Of a DNA stretch of 24,023 nucleotides, positions 1 through 9,823 are shown piece by piece. Origin of the DNA: Saccoglossus kowalevskii (taxonomy: Eukaryota; Hemichordata; Enteropneusta; Harrimaniidae); NCBI RefSeq assembly GCF_000003605.2, contig NW_003146282.1, forward strand, positions 263,151 through 287,173. The letters run 5' to 3'. A program made the position numbers and the translations under genes. Every line of letters starts with the position of its first letter. Position 1 is the stretch's first letter. Below the pieces are notes generated by a model. That model searched no databases and had not been told where the DNA came from. It was given only the letters and a program-made list of their open reading frames with translations.

Positions 1-930
1 AAACCAACATATTGTGATGCAAATATCAAACAAACAAACCAACATATTGTGATGGAAATATCAAACAAACAAACAAACCAACATATTGTGATGCAAATAT
101 CAAACAAACAAACCAAACATATTGTGATGGAAATATCAAGCAAACAAACCAACATAATGTGATGCAAATATCAAACAAACAAACCAACATATTGTGATGG
201 AAATATCAAACAAACAAACCAACATATTGTGATGGAAATATCAATCAAACAAACCAACATAATGTGATGGAAATATCAAACAAACAAACCAATATATTGT
301 GATGGAAATATCAAACAAACAAATCAACATATTGTGATGGAATTATCAAGCAAACAAACCAACATATTGTGATGGAATTATCAAACAAACAAACCAACAT
401 ATTGTGATGGAAATATCAAACAAACAAACCAACATATTGTGATGGAATTATCAAGCAAACAAACCAACATATTGTGCTGGAAATATCAAACAAACAAACC
501 AACATATTGTGATGCAAATATCAAACAAACAAACCAACATATTGTGATGGAAATATCAAACAAACAAACCAATATATTGTGATGGAAATATCAAACAAAC
601 AAACCAACATATTGTGATGGAATTATCAAGCAAACAAACCAACATATTGTGATGGAAATATCAAACAAACAAACCAACATATTGTGATGGAAATATCAAA
701 CAAACAAACCAACATATTGTGATGGAATTATCAAGCAAACAAACCAACATATTGTGCTGGAAATATCAAACAAACAAACCAACATATTGTGATGCAAATA
801 TCAAACAAACAAACCAACATATTGTGATGCAAATATCAAACAAACAAACCAACATATTGTGATGGAAATATCACACAAACAAACCAACATATTGTGATGG
901 AAATATCAAACAAACTGTGATGCAAATATC
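1..930. repeat. 35-bp minisatellite with 8-unit higher-order repeat
   Basis: About 26 head-to-tail copies of a 35-bp unit (core CCAACATATTGTGATGGAAA followed by TATC and AAAC repeats), ending in a partial unit near 930. The array runs off the left edge of the window. Units vary at a few positions: GATGG or GATGC, AAATATC or AATTATC, CAAAC or CAAGC, GTGATG or GTGCTG. The variant pattern of about 281-550 recurs at 561-830 with an offset of exactly 280 bp (8 units) and about three differences, so the array also grew by duplicating an 8-unit block. The third copy-group has one unit with an extra AAAC. No open reading frame of note lies in it. Confidence 0.97.
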
Positions 931-1446
931 CTATATACATGATTGCATTTCTATTATCATTATATACACGGACCGAGACGTTTTTTTGTTAATACAGAAA
1001 GGGACCAGGAGCAGACATAAATGATATTTAATTGACGCAGGTGTGTTTCCCGGTGGCATATACAGAATTATGGTCGGCATCGACGCCGCGACCATTAAGT
1101 ATATCGTAATATAAAGTGACTTACATCCTACGTTATAATCTCACTTGAAATGATATTTAGAAATGTCATTTAAGTCAAGTGATGCTGTCGAGACCTAAGA
1201 CGGCGGTCTGAGAGTCGAGTTAAATTAAATTGGTCGGACATTCTTTCCGGGTATATTGTGATTACATTTTAATATTGATATTATAAAAATAACTTGCAAT
1301 ATAATTATTGAAATTACAAATTTTTATTTACTTTTATATACACGTGAAACCGATCTGTATTATATTATAAATAAGTAAATGTCACCATTCCATAGCAACG
1401 AACTTTTATACCGTTGCGCGATTGGAAAAGGGTTTACTGTTGCTTT
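931..1446. other. Non-coding stretch, nothing recognised
   Basis: AT-rich DNA between the minisatellite and a short inverted-repeat element. No long open reading frame, splice-bounded exon or repeat shared with the rest of the window was seen. Confidence 0.6.
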
Positions 1447-1582
1447 GGGTCCGACCATTCGATAAATGAGGGGGGGGGGTCAGCTGGACACATGATATTT
1501 TTTGTTCTGCCATGATCGGATTTTTCTTTATTTTGCAGTGAAATTTCGTTTTTACCGTTCTCATTTATCGAATGGTCGACCC
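1447..1582. mobile_element. Short inverted-repeat element (MITE-like)
   Basis: A 136-bp segment bounded by inverted repeats of 23-24 bp. The left arm, 1447-1470, contains GACCATTCGATAAATGAG, and the exact complement is at 1560-1577 within the right arm 1560-1582; the outer bases differ by one inserted C. A run of about 10 G directly follows the left arm. The inside has no coding capacity. Size and structure fit a miniature inverted-repeat transposon, but no clear target-site duplication was seen and no second copy lies in this window. Confidence 0.65.
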
Positions 1583-2410
1583 TTATTCAAATACTTTTTT
1601 TTATGACCACGATTTGAACACGTGATAATTAATAACACGTATGATACCAATCAGGTGCTTGCAAACGATTCACCGTGTAATTGCGAGTCTGTTCACTCAG
1701 TGACAGATCATAGTGTGTTGAAACGACGTACTTTAGAAAATGTGTTGAACCCTGCCACATGGAAAAGGAATACTAGAAATATCTACCAGTATGGAACAAT
1801 TTACGTATGTGTGACGTGTTATGTGGCCAATCAGAACGGATATTCAAGGAGTTATATACCCCATTATATACTGATAGGTTGCATTCTCCGCATTTTGCGA
1901 AATTGCCCCGCCAATGATAATAATCCCCGTGGCAGTTATATATTATCGCTTCACATGGCGGCAACTTTCATCTCTGCAAACCTGAAAAAGAGAATAGATT
2001 ACACCATTATCAATATTGCTGAAAATGAGTGAAAAGACGGACCGTGAATATCACACGTTTGACTGGGCGCTGGTTGCCATGGGAGCAAATTGGCGGTCAC
2101 TCGTATATATTCTTTCCAATGGGAGTTGCGTTGGTCACGTGTGTAGCCTGTTATTGGCTTACTGTGTGTATCTTCCCTATCTATACTCGGAAGGCGGTCG
2201 TTATTTCTGTAGTGGGGCAGGGTGGAATTTTGCATGTATTGTTTGTTTTGATTTTTTAATGTTATTTCCCCTCGGAGAAGTGTCTTTAGTGGGACAGTTT
2301 AGTTCTACTCAACTGATAAGTGATGCAGATTATTTACATTTAGATGTCCCTCCCTGCAGAAATAGTGGTATAATCCTTCCCGGCCGTAGAGCGACGCGTC
2401 AATCGATTTA
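1583..2410 (+). other. Overlapping open frames, coding status uncertain
   Basis: Several frames stay open here: 1622-2032 and 2025-2411 on +, a hydrophobic frame 2029-2259 on +, and shorter frames on -. The 1622 frame has no ATG at its start. Its residues 41-50 (1742-1771) read VLNPATWKRN, resembling an NP-x-x-W-KRN motif that I loosely associate with invertebrate hypothetical proteins; this is a weak impression. The 2029 frame contains MGVALVTCVACYWLTV (from ATG at 2119), which looks like a signal peptide. None of these frames has convincing splice sites plus a recognisable domain, so no gene is called. Confidence 0.25.
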
Positions 2411-2762
2411 ATTTCTCTCTCGGTAATGTTTTGCCATGTCGGATTAGAGCTCAGCGTACAGTCAGAGTTATGATTGATGGAAAAGTTACTTACTCAAAAA
2501 AAGAAGTTTTTACTCGAAGAGATGACATGTAGCAACCTACCACTTTGAACATAAACACGTGACTTATTTTCAAATTATTGTAAAAGAGTACCGGTTTCTG
2601 TATCCGATCTATCCCAAACTTAAATTGCGGGACGTCAAGTATTGGGAATTATGGGATAGCACAGATGTCGTATTTTTTCAAATTTCATATTATTGTTACA
2701 CGCTTGAAATGAATGGTCTTAGGGATTGGCCAATAATTTCTACTATGTCATAACATGTTCAA
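2411..2762. other. Non-coding stretch, nothing recognised
   Basis: AT-rich sequence with only short random open frames. No repeat shared elsewhere in the window was noted. Confidence 0.5.
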
Positions 2763-2891
2763 TGTAGTACCACAATCTTCGTGCCGCGTTCTGTTCGATA
2801 TGGGCCCCATGCGTCCTATAGAACGCGTGTAAATATATTGTTTGTTTGAACGAAATATAAACGCGCGATGTGATTGAATGTGGCGCTTTAA
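2763..2891 (+). mobile_element. MITE family A/B, short subfamily B, diverged copy
   Basis: About 129 bp that align end to end with 13973-14105: shared blocks include CGTGCCGCG, CTGTTCGATATGGG, a GTGTAAA-TA-ATTGTTT block and the right end GTGCTTTAA/GGCGCTTTAA. The right terminus keeps TTTAA (TTAA at 2888-2891). The left terminus, which should read TTAAAGGGCGGCAG, has decayed. It has no coding capacity. Confidence 0.75.
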
Positions 2892-3689
2892 TAATGCACA
2901 ACAACAGGGTTTCTCAAAACGATAAAGGTACAAATTATCCTGAAGTAACTCTCGTGAAAAAAAAGAACGGAAAGTACCATAAAAAATGCATGAAAAAATG
3001 ATCTGCTTTGTCGAACCCATTTTCGAAATTCAAAATGGCCGCTCACTGAAGAACGATATGTAAAACACTTTGTAAAATCATGGTAAAATTGCTGTTTCCG
3101 GCACGAAGGAAAAAGAATAGGACTTCTCATTACTATTCCTATTTGTCACCTGCATTTGTTTGGCAATATTTTAAATGCGTATAGCGTAATTTTTTTCCAT
3201 TTTCACTGAATAATAGTGCTTTGGATAATGAGTATATGTGAATAGAATCTTATAATAGTGTTCCTGGAACAGTTCGTGTTCCTCGACACGATATATACAT
3301 TACCAGGCATTTAACCTGATTTGTGATGAGGGAACAATCGGTACAATATATATTCGACCGAATATTGTAATCAGCGAGAAAAACTTGTTACTATATATGT
3401 ACTAATCAGACGCATACGTGTGGGTATTGTTGAATATGCAATCGTCTTCGTAGATAACAAATCAGCGTAGTCTGAGGGAAATATTAAAACTGATATATTG
3501 CGCCCCTAGCGTCGAAGCGCTCCAATGACGTATATGCGCAGACCACAGCGTCGTACTGTTTTATCTGTGATTGTCAAACAAATTTGTGTCCTAGAGTATT
3601 ATTTTTAGAGATTTTGTACATTTCACATGGCGATAGACTGCGCAACTAATGTATGTTGAACGACATTGATTATACCATCTTTTGTCTAT
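2892..3689. other. Non-coding stretch before the dispersed repeat
   Basis: No supported gene. A small open frame begins with ATG at about 3079 in a fair start context but has no recognisable product. A short palindrome (ATATTCG-AC-CGAATAT) lies near 3350, and GCGCCCCTAGCG near 3501 resembles the inverse of a motif near 4019, possibly marking the ends of a larger degenerate element. Confidence 0.45.
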
Positions 3690-4015
3690 CCTCGGGAGCG
3701 AAGCTACGTCACGGACGTTCCACGTTGCTAAGACGCGCACCACTGTACATGTATTTCTATGGGCTTTGTGCGCGCTGCTGTGGAACGCCGGTGGAACCGG
3801 TGAAAACTCGACACAACAACACAAACTCAACTTTGAAGTAATTCTGAACAACCAAATTCATATATGTTACACATCTTGTTACACTGTTCAGGGGACTCTC
3901 AACAACCATCGCAAAGTACCGTTTTCTGCGAGTTTTTGGTCTTTGTTTTCACCGGGTTGCCAGGCGGTAGAAAATGCCCGGATGTCCGCCCTCGAGGATT
4001 TGGCGTCACAGTTTG
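3690..4015 (+). repeat. Dispersed repeat J, GC-rich copy
   Basis: About 325 bp that align, in the same orientation, with 8227-8531. Shared landmarks in order: CACCACTGTAC, TATTTCTATG, GCTGYYGTGGAACGC, CACAAACT, CTTGTTAC, CAAAGTAC, TTGTTTTCACCGG, GGTTGCCAGG and GATGTCCG. This copy keeps many CpG dinucleotides that are TpG, CpA or lost in the other. An open frame of 118 residues falls inside it but is not preserved in the second copy, so it is not called as a gene. Confidence 0.85.
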
Positions 4016-4134
4016 TCGCTAGAGGGCGGGATTTATAAGAAAAGTTGATTGCGACAATTCTCTTCGGTACAACACTAACTCGAAATAAAAAATCTTTCGT
4101 TTACTATGTTTTCTTTTTTTTTTCATTGGTTTAG

Positions 4135-4548
4135 TTGATATTACTCAATGTGAAGACCAGGAGTTTGAGTTGGCTTTAACTGAAGAGAAACAAAATGGAG
4201 AAATATTCATCAACATCAGCGCTTCTAATGACCATACAATTGAATGCAAAGCAGAGATAAAAATAACAGCGCCCAATGGACAGGGAATCAGATTACAAGC
4301 ACGGACAGGGGGAAACTTCCTCCATGTTAGTGGTCAACAAGACTGTGGGACGTCGATAGAAATAAAAGACGCATTCTTCGGAATATGTGGCATTTCCCAT
4401 AATGCAATTAGTGATAATTCTTCTCTGAACATATCCTACGACACTTCCATTAACTCCATTGGTGTTACCATGACGATAAATGGTACACAGTGGGAGGATG
4501 ATTTTCTATACAATATTACGGTGTTGGCATATGGGGAGATTATTGCAG
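4135..4548 (+). CDS. Internal exon: CUB-like extracellular domain of a membrane protein
   Basis: A 414-nt exon encoding 137 whole residues plus split codons. It lies between a strong acceptor (long T tract then GGTTTAG, ending 4134) and a consensus donor (GCAG/GTGAGT at 4549). Both introns are phase 1, the symmetric class typical of shuffled extracellular modules. The reading starts DITQCEDQEFEL and ends EIIA. Four cysteines are arranged as two pairs (about 36 and 17 residues apart), with an ECKAEIKITAPNG segment and a DCG...ICG pair. This spacing and the beta-rich pattern resemble a CUB domain; that is an inference from pattern, without a search. Five N-glycosylation sequons (NIS, NSS, NIS, NGT, NIT) support an extracellular location. 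The next exon supplies a transmembrane helix. Upstream exons, including the start codon and signal peptide, were not identified with confidence. Confidence 0.75.
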
Positions 4549-5554
4549 GTGAGTAAATAACAACTCCATTGTGGTTACAATGTACGCATGCAATCCGGGC
4601 TCAGAATTTGTACGTGCAAAATTTCACAACGCATGCGCCGCGGGGAAAAAAATGTACATCAAGCAAACATTGTAAACAATAACAATCACTATTTAGTATA
4701 CGTAATGGGTTGTAATGTTTTGGTCACTGACGTAAGTAGAGAACTGAAACTTAAAGGGCGGCAGTAGTCGTGCCACGCATGCGCGAGATTCATGGGTCTC
4801 ATATAAACAAAGATGGTGACTTTGACTGTTACGCTGATCAACGAGTACAAACTGAGACGTGACCAAGCTTTAAATAGATAATTAGTGCAAATCGCGCCCA
4901 GGTCAAACCTCATACTCGTAAATTCAATTGTGGGAAAATCAATGTTTATCAACATGCGCAGCACGGACGACTACCACCATTTAATCTGATTTATTCACGG
5001 AGATAAATTTGGTGATTGTAAATGGTCTAGTTATTTTCACCACTATTACCTTGAGGTTTAATGACTTAAGTGATGGCAGAAATGTACATCGGTAGAACCA
5101 CGTGATATACGCTCATGAAAATACGTTGATTAGAAAATTCCACATTCGGTGTTCTGTTGATGTTGATGTCCACATGCGCACTATTTAACTGCGCATGCGC
5201 TTTGTATTACTTGTACGTACTCCTGATTTAAATTGTATAGACATTTACAATTGATTCATTTTGATTTTTTAAAGAAATTTGGGTGTTTACGGTTCATTCT
5301 GTAGTGATTCCGTCGAAAATGGAAAAAAAATGTTACCTTTGGCTATAAACACTAAAAGAACAGTTAATTTATACTAATTTTGAAGGATAAACTTAAACAG
5401 ACTTGAAATAAATAAACAGACTTTAGTGGTCGTTGAAATAAAGATTGTGCAAGTAATATTGAAGCTGATTAAGACGCCCAGCTTTGTGTAAACGTTGTTC
5501 TGTCGTCAGGGAACTCAGGGAAAAACTTATCTTTATTTGTTCGTTCATTTCCAG
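4549..5554 (+). other. Phase-1 intron of the CUB-like/TM gene
   Basis: A 1,006-bp intron from GTGAGT to a TTCATTTCCAG acceptor. It holds the MITE copy at 4751-4984 and a GCGCATGCGC palindrome at 5191-5200 that matches the NRF1-type consensus. GCATGC motifs are frequent here, partly contributed by the MITE, so the regulatory meaning is doubtful. Confidence 0.75.
4751..4984 (+). mobile_element. MITE family A/B, long subfamily A, copy 1
   Basis: A 234-bp element. The left end reads TTAAAGGGCGGCAGTAGTCG; the right end reads GGACGACTACCACCATTTAA, an imperfect inverted repeat of the left. TTAA is present at both borders (4751-4754 and 4981-4984). The interior matches 18943-19241 through ATGGGTCTCATAT, ACAAAGATGG, GATCAACGAGTACAAACTGA and GGGAAAATCAATGTTTATCA, but lacks a stretch of roughly 60 bp present there. 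No coding capacity, so it is non-autonomous. Confidence 0.9.
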
Positions 5555-5895
5555 CTAAAAAACCATGGAGTACACTAAGCATGGTAGACATAGTGGTGTC
5601 CCTCCTATGTGTAGTTCTTCTATTTTTGATGTGCGTGTTTGGAGTGTGGATGTACATGAACCCGCCTGTCATAAAGAAGTACAAACGAAAATACGAAGCT
5701 CTTCAAAGCCGCAAACGATTGTTTGAACAGGCACAAGCCCAGCAAGCCCTGGTTAATGCCGATCAGCAAATGATGCCGTCCCCAGACGAAATATGCGACG
5801 GCGACGAAAAAGTCGCCGAGAGAGTCCACCGCGATGACGTCAATGAGATAGTTGATGATACGGTTAAAGAAGATGCCGTTAAAGTCTATGTATAG
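5555..5895 (+). CDS. Terminal exon: transmembrane helix and cytoplasmic tail
   Basis: This is the last coding exon of the CUB-like gene, ending in TAG at 5893-5895. The acceptor TTTCCAG ends at 5554. The phase-1 junction joins G from the previous exon to CT here, giving Ala. The reading then continues KKPWSTLS, followed by a hydrophobic segment of about 23 residues (5584-5655, VDIVVSLLCVVLLFLMCVFG onward). After it come a strongly basic stop-transfer segment (KKYKRKYEALQSRKR), a Gln/Ala-rich helix-prone stretch and an acidic tail. With the glycosylated ectodomain outside, this makes a type I single-pass protein whose tail is about 80 residues. The C-terminus VKVYV has hydrophobic residues at positions 0 and -2, matching a class II PDZ ligand. 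I do not recognise the family, and a receptor or adhesion role would be a guess. Confidence 0.85.
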
Positions 5896-6509
5896 ACTGT
5901 AATGTCTATGTGCATGTCTACGTGAATGTCGCCCTCTACCGACCTTGAAATCTTCATATTCGATCTCTATTATTTTTCATTATGAATGTCCGAACATGGC
6001 TGAGGGCAGCATACTAAAACTGGAGTACAGGACAATCAGTGAGACACAGACAGACAATCTAGGACATCGTAGTGTATGCAACTTGAGTGGCACATTTCGT
6101 ATCATATTCTATTTTTTGTTGTAACGGATTGTCAATTTCGACGCCATTGTGATATTACGTGTACTCGGACACCGTCCCTCAACACCAGACGGTGACTCAG
6201 ATGAATTGATCTTGGACACGTTGAGGGTAGGAATAGGACCCGGAAAAAGGACCCAGTCATTCGGTATATGGTTTGCACTACATATACAGTACACAGAACA
6301 CATATACCCGACTGACTGCGTCGGGCATGCTGCTTAAAGTTCAGCTGGTCTAGAATCAGTCACAATGTCATTGTTTAACGATATGATTTCAACAACATAT
6401 ATGTGTATTTTAATGTATGTTTCAAGAGAAGAAGTACAGGAACCCAATCCGGCATTGTTCCAAGATTGGCCAGACGCAATTTTGGAATGGAAGCGGTAAA
6501 GTCTGCAAA

Positions 6510-6515
6510 AATAAA
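6510..6515 (+). terminator. Candidate polyadenylation signal AATAAA
   Basis: A canonical hexamer 615 bp after the stop codon of the TM exon. No other clear hexamer was seen between them. Its use cannot be judged from sequence. Confidence 0.3.
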
Positions 6516-6580
6516 TGCTCTCACGAAAGATTATCACAAGGATTCTTCTCTGATCCAATACATTGAAAACCCCGGGATGT

Positions 6581-6614
6581 TATATATATATATTTTTATT
6601 TATTTATTTATTTA
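6581..6614. repeat. (TA)n/(TTTA)n microsatellite
   Basis: Alternating TA for about 13 bp followed by about five TTTA units. Confidence 0.9.
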
Positions 6615-6730
6615 AAGACCCGTGTGTGACAGTAAGTTATCTTTGAGACGTGTCTCAAGAACATTATTTGAGATTTAAGTTTGAAACACTTCTTATACTT
6701 TTTTGTACTTTTTTTGTTATCTCCACATTG

Positions 6731-6965
6731 TACGCGGTGGTCGTCGCGCTGCGCAGGTGCGACATTTGTGTTGATAAAAATTGAATTTTCCACAATCCAA
6801 TGCGCCTTCTAACGGAAATCATGAATACGAGTTTTGACCTGAGCACGATGTGCACAGACTAATTACCACCGGTAACTACTTCTATAGTCAAAATTGCCAT
6901 CTTTGTTCATATGAAAGCCATATCTTGCGCATGCGTAGTGCGGCGACCGCGGCGGTGCCCTTTAA
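6731..6965 (-). mobile_element. MITE family A/B, subfamily A, copy in reverse orientation
   Basis: About 235 bp matching the reverse complement of 18943-19241. Shared blocks include GTCGTCGCGCTGCGCA, GACATTTGTGTTGATAAA, CCAATGCGC, GATTACC-type and ACCGGTAACT-type segments, and CATCTTTGTTCATATGA. The right border ends CGGTGCCCTTTAA, keeping TTAA (6962-6965). The left border, GTACGCGGTGGTCG, has lost its TTAA. Confidence 0.88.
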
Positions 6966-7800
6966 AGCAGTACGTGAAATATAAATGAAGTAGAAGGAAA
7001 TTTGGGCAATGGTTGAGTATTCAATTCAGTACGAGTGCCCCCCCCCCTCCTGCCTGCGTTCGTGTGGCTTCACTTCACAATACCAAGGCTAATACTACCA
7101 CTATGCATGCTATAGCCAATCAACTGCAGTATCTAATCCAATTGGAAATTATTATAAATAACGCTGCTTCCCGTTTTATTGAAAATCATGCTTTTCTGCT
7201 GTAGAGGATACTTTCGTTTAATACTTTCGTCGTTGGGAGCAGCCTCACAACTATTGGCATTTATATGGAAATTCACAGACTCTGCAACTGTAAATAAGAT
7301 CAGTCTGTGATAAGACCAGAAGTTCAAATCTTATGAAGTATTATAACAGCATTGTTGATGGATACATCTATTAAATGTAGTTGTAGAGATTTGCCACCAT
7401 ATTAGGTCACGTTTAGAGAAGGGAGTTTTCAAGCAAGCTACTAATATAAGGTAGATTTTTCCTGGTGTAAAAGTTTCACGTCACATTTTTTAAATAGAGT
7501 ATATTCATGCACAACTCATATACTAATATATTAGGCACCTGTAATTTCAAACACGTTACCAAAACAAAAATGCCTGAAACTGGATTTTAAGGAAAACATT
7601 TTTTTTTTAAACATTTTTTTAAAAATGGTATTACAAATAAGAAGTAGTCATGTTGCGTATGATGCGAGTCCCATGCAACGTAGATGAGCAATTTATTAAT
7701 TACTACAATAAAAATAGATGCTACCCATTAGCACTGTAGGAATGCTTATGCGCATTACATTATTGCATATTTGCTTAAAAGAGCATAATTATAGAGACCT
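6966..7800. other. Intergenic AT-rich stretch
   Basis: Only short random open frames. A C-run of about 9 lies near 7040. No repeat shared within the window and no exon was recognised. Confidence 0.5.
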
Positions 7801-7927
7801 GTAGAAAAACAATGGTCGTTGTGCCGTGCATGTTTAAAATTTGTGTAAACAATGCATTTCCAGACGTGTATACATCGCTATGTGAAACATAGTGAACATG
7901 AAATGGCACAACGACCACCATCTTTTA
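7801..7927 (-). mobile_element. MITE family A/B, subfamily B, reverse copy
   Basis: A perfect 12-bp inverted repeat GGTCGTTGTGCC (7814-7825) / GGCACAACGACC (7905-7916) bounds the core. The interior (GTGTAAACAATGCATTT, CGTGTATACATCGC) matches the reverse complement of the copy at 13973-14105. The borders carry decayed TTAA-like ends (TTTTA on the right). Confidence 0.8.
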
Positions 7928-8226
7928 TGCAAATCATCAAATTTTGTTGTATTCGTTACACGAGACTCGTATTGAATGCGGCGTGGTAAGACAGTTTCAC
8001 ATGTTTACTAATAATAAACCAATACCAGGCTTCGTAATATATATATATCTCCAAGAACTTTTATTGTATCATTTTTACAGCTTCTGAGATTTTAAGATTA
8101 AAAAACTTTTTTAATTTAAACTCTGTATTTTGACCATTTTTAACTGAATAAACCATTTCTTCCTTCAATGAAGTCAGTCATTAATTAAATATTATATTTA
8201 GTAGAATTTTTTTTAATAAAAATCGC
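7928..8226. other. AT-rich spacer
   Basis: Low-complexity AT-rich DNA with a short (TA)n at about 8037-8048. No gene recognised. Confidence 0.5.
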
Positions 8227-8531
8227 CTTCTCGGGTGGATCTATGTTGCCAAGATATGCACCACTGTACCATATATTTCTATGTACTCTGCGCGAGCTGC
8301 CGTGGAACGCTGATGAAAACAGCTAAAGTAAAAAAAAAAACACAAACTTGACTATAACACAGTCCTAAACACTCAAAATTTATATACGTTATCTTGTTAC
8401 GCTATTCAGTCATAATAACTACACCCAAAGTACAGTTTTTTTTAAAAGTCTTTGACATTGTTTTCACCGGTTATGGTTGCCAGGGTGTGAAAATACCCTG
8501 ATGTCCGTCTCAAGAATAAGGTGTTTTGACA
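8227..8531 (+). repeat. Dispersed repeat J, CpG-decayed copy
   Basis: The second copy of the repeat at 3690-4015, in the same orientation and about 20 bp shorter. Several CpG positions of the first copy are TpG, CpA or otherwise lost here (for example GACGCGCACC against GATATGCACC). An A-run replaces the AC-rich segment. All long open frames of the first copy are broken here. Confidence 0.85.
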
Positions 8532-9823
8532 TTATTCAGTTCATGCCTCACCCTGTACATGCAAATTGTCATTCTATAATCTATAAATGTATCCAATAGT
8601 AACTAATATTTGATTAAAAGTAATAATAAAGAAAAACAAATGGTTGGTGTGAATTACTGTGCTCTTGCTAAAGGGCTAAACATCTCGGCAAACAATATTT
8701 ATTAGATGCATAATATCCTTTGGAAAGGATAATTCTTAAATTATAAAACAAATCAAAAAAAAAAAATTATATGAATAAAAAATTAAAGACAATTTGCAAC
8801 CAATGGCGACACGTCGGCACGAGTGCAGTAACTCACACCAACCAACAACTGAAAATTGACATACCGATACAATTACAGAGCCTAATATTGCCTGATAAAC
8901 ACAGGTCTGTAAAGTTTGGATGATGACCATAGCATCAAATAAACACAACGTTACAATACTTCCACTGCTGTCACTGTTCCCGGTAGACTGTCGACAGTCG
9001 TCGTACCTAATATTAATCTGTTATTATTAATATTGTGTATAAACGTAATAGGCGTGAATAAATTGCAAACACCGGGACAGGAAGTATGGAGTGCCGTGAC
9101 TAAAGTCCCTCGCGTGAAATGGTTCGCATTTCTAATCAAACGCCTTCAGCGTTCGAATGTCCAGGAAACGCAATTACATTAGGCCCGAGGACTGTCAACA
9201 GAGTATGTTCCCAGCTATGCACAAACCAAAGCGAAAACCCCAAAAAATCTGATCTGATTTGATCTGATTAAAAAAATAATTACACAAGAAATAACATGGA
9301 GGCATGCAACATAATTCTTCTGTATAAAGATTTTATTGTTTTACCATCGATAATGATAATGCCACAAACAATTTCAAAATAGATCCAATAATATATGGAA
9401 TATGCAATACAGTTTATGGTTTTATCCAACTCAATTATTCAGAATGTACATATATATATATATGCAACAGTTTTTTTAAAGGGGCATATGCCGTAATTTT
9501 GATGTATACTTACAATTATTCATATTCACAATGTCTGGAAACACATATTGTTCAGTTAGCCATAATATTCATTTTTCAATATTCATATATATTATTTATG
9601 GATTGGCAGAAAATAAAGAAAAACTTTATTTGAGTCACTGGTAAACAAAATCAAATAAATTCGACTTTGCTCTATAATCAGATTCTTCATTATTATTAAT
9701 CTCTAAACAAAGATGAATTTGCAAAAAAATATTACTGAAAGCATGGCCGCATAAGACAGGTGGTCTTTATATAGAGGTTCTATCCCTAAAATAATTTATA
9801 TTCGGTAAAATTCACTTATCAAA
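8532..9823. other. Intergenic stretch without recognised gene
   Basis: AT-rich. A perfect 14-bp palindrome GACTGTCGACAGTC lies at 8986-8999. Just beyond it, near 9009-9035, is an AATATTAAT/ATTAATATT hairpin. Short ATCTG tandem units occur near 9249-9270 and a (TA)n near 9449-9463. No exon or element ends were recognised. Confidence 0.5.

Larger units (their letters stand above)
5896..6730 (+). other. Probable 3' UTR and downstream DNA of the TM gene
   Basis: No other gene is supported. The first AATAAA downstream of the stop that I found is at 6510-6515. A (TA)n tract followed by a short (TTTA)n microsatellite occupies about 6581-6614. Confidence 0.5.

Noticed and set aside
1-930. CRISPR-like array
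   Set aside because: The units are contiguous 35-bp tandem copies with no unique spacers, in a eukaryotic context.
3682-4038. 118-codon open frame
   Set aside because: It lies in dispersed repeat J. The second copy at 8227-8531 does not preserve the frame, and no domain is recognisable.
4015-4065. GGGCGGG plus TTATAAG resembling a GC box and TATA box just before the CUB-like exon
   Set aside because: The exon at 4135 starts at a clear splice acceptor in phase 1, and no in-frame ATG follows the putative start, so a promoter here would not yield this protein.
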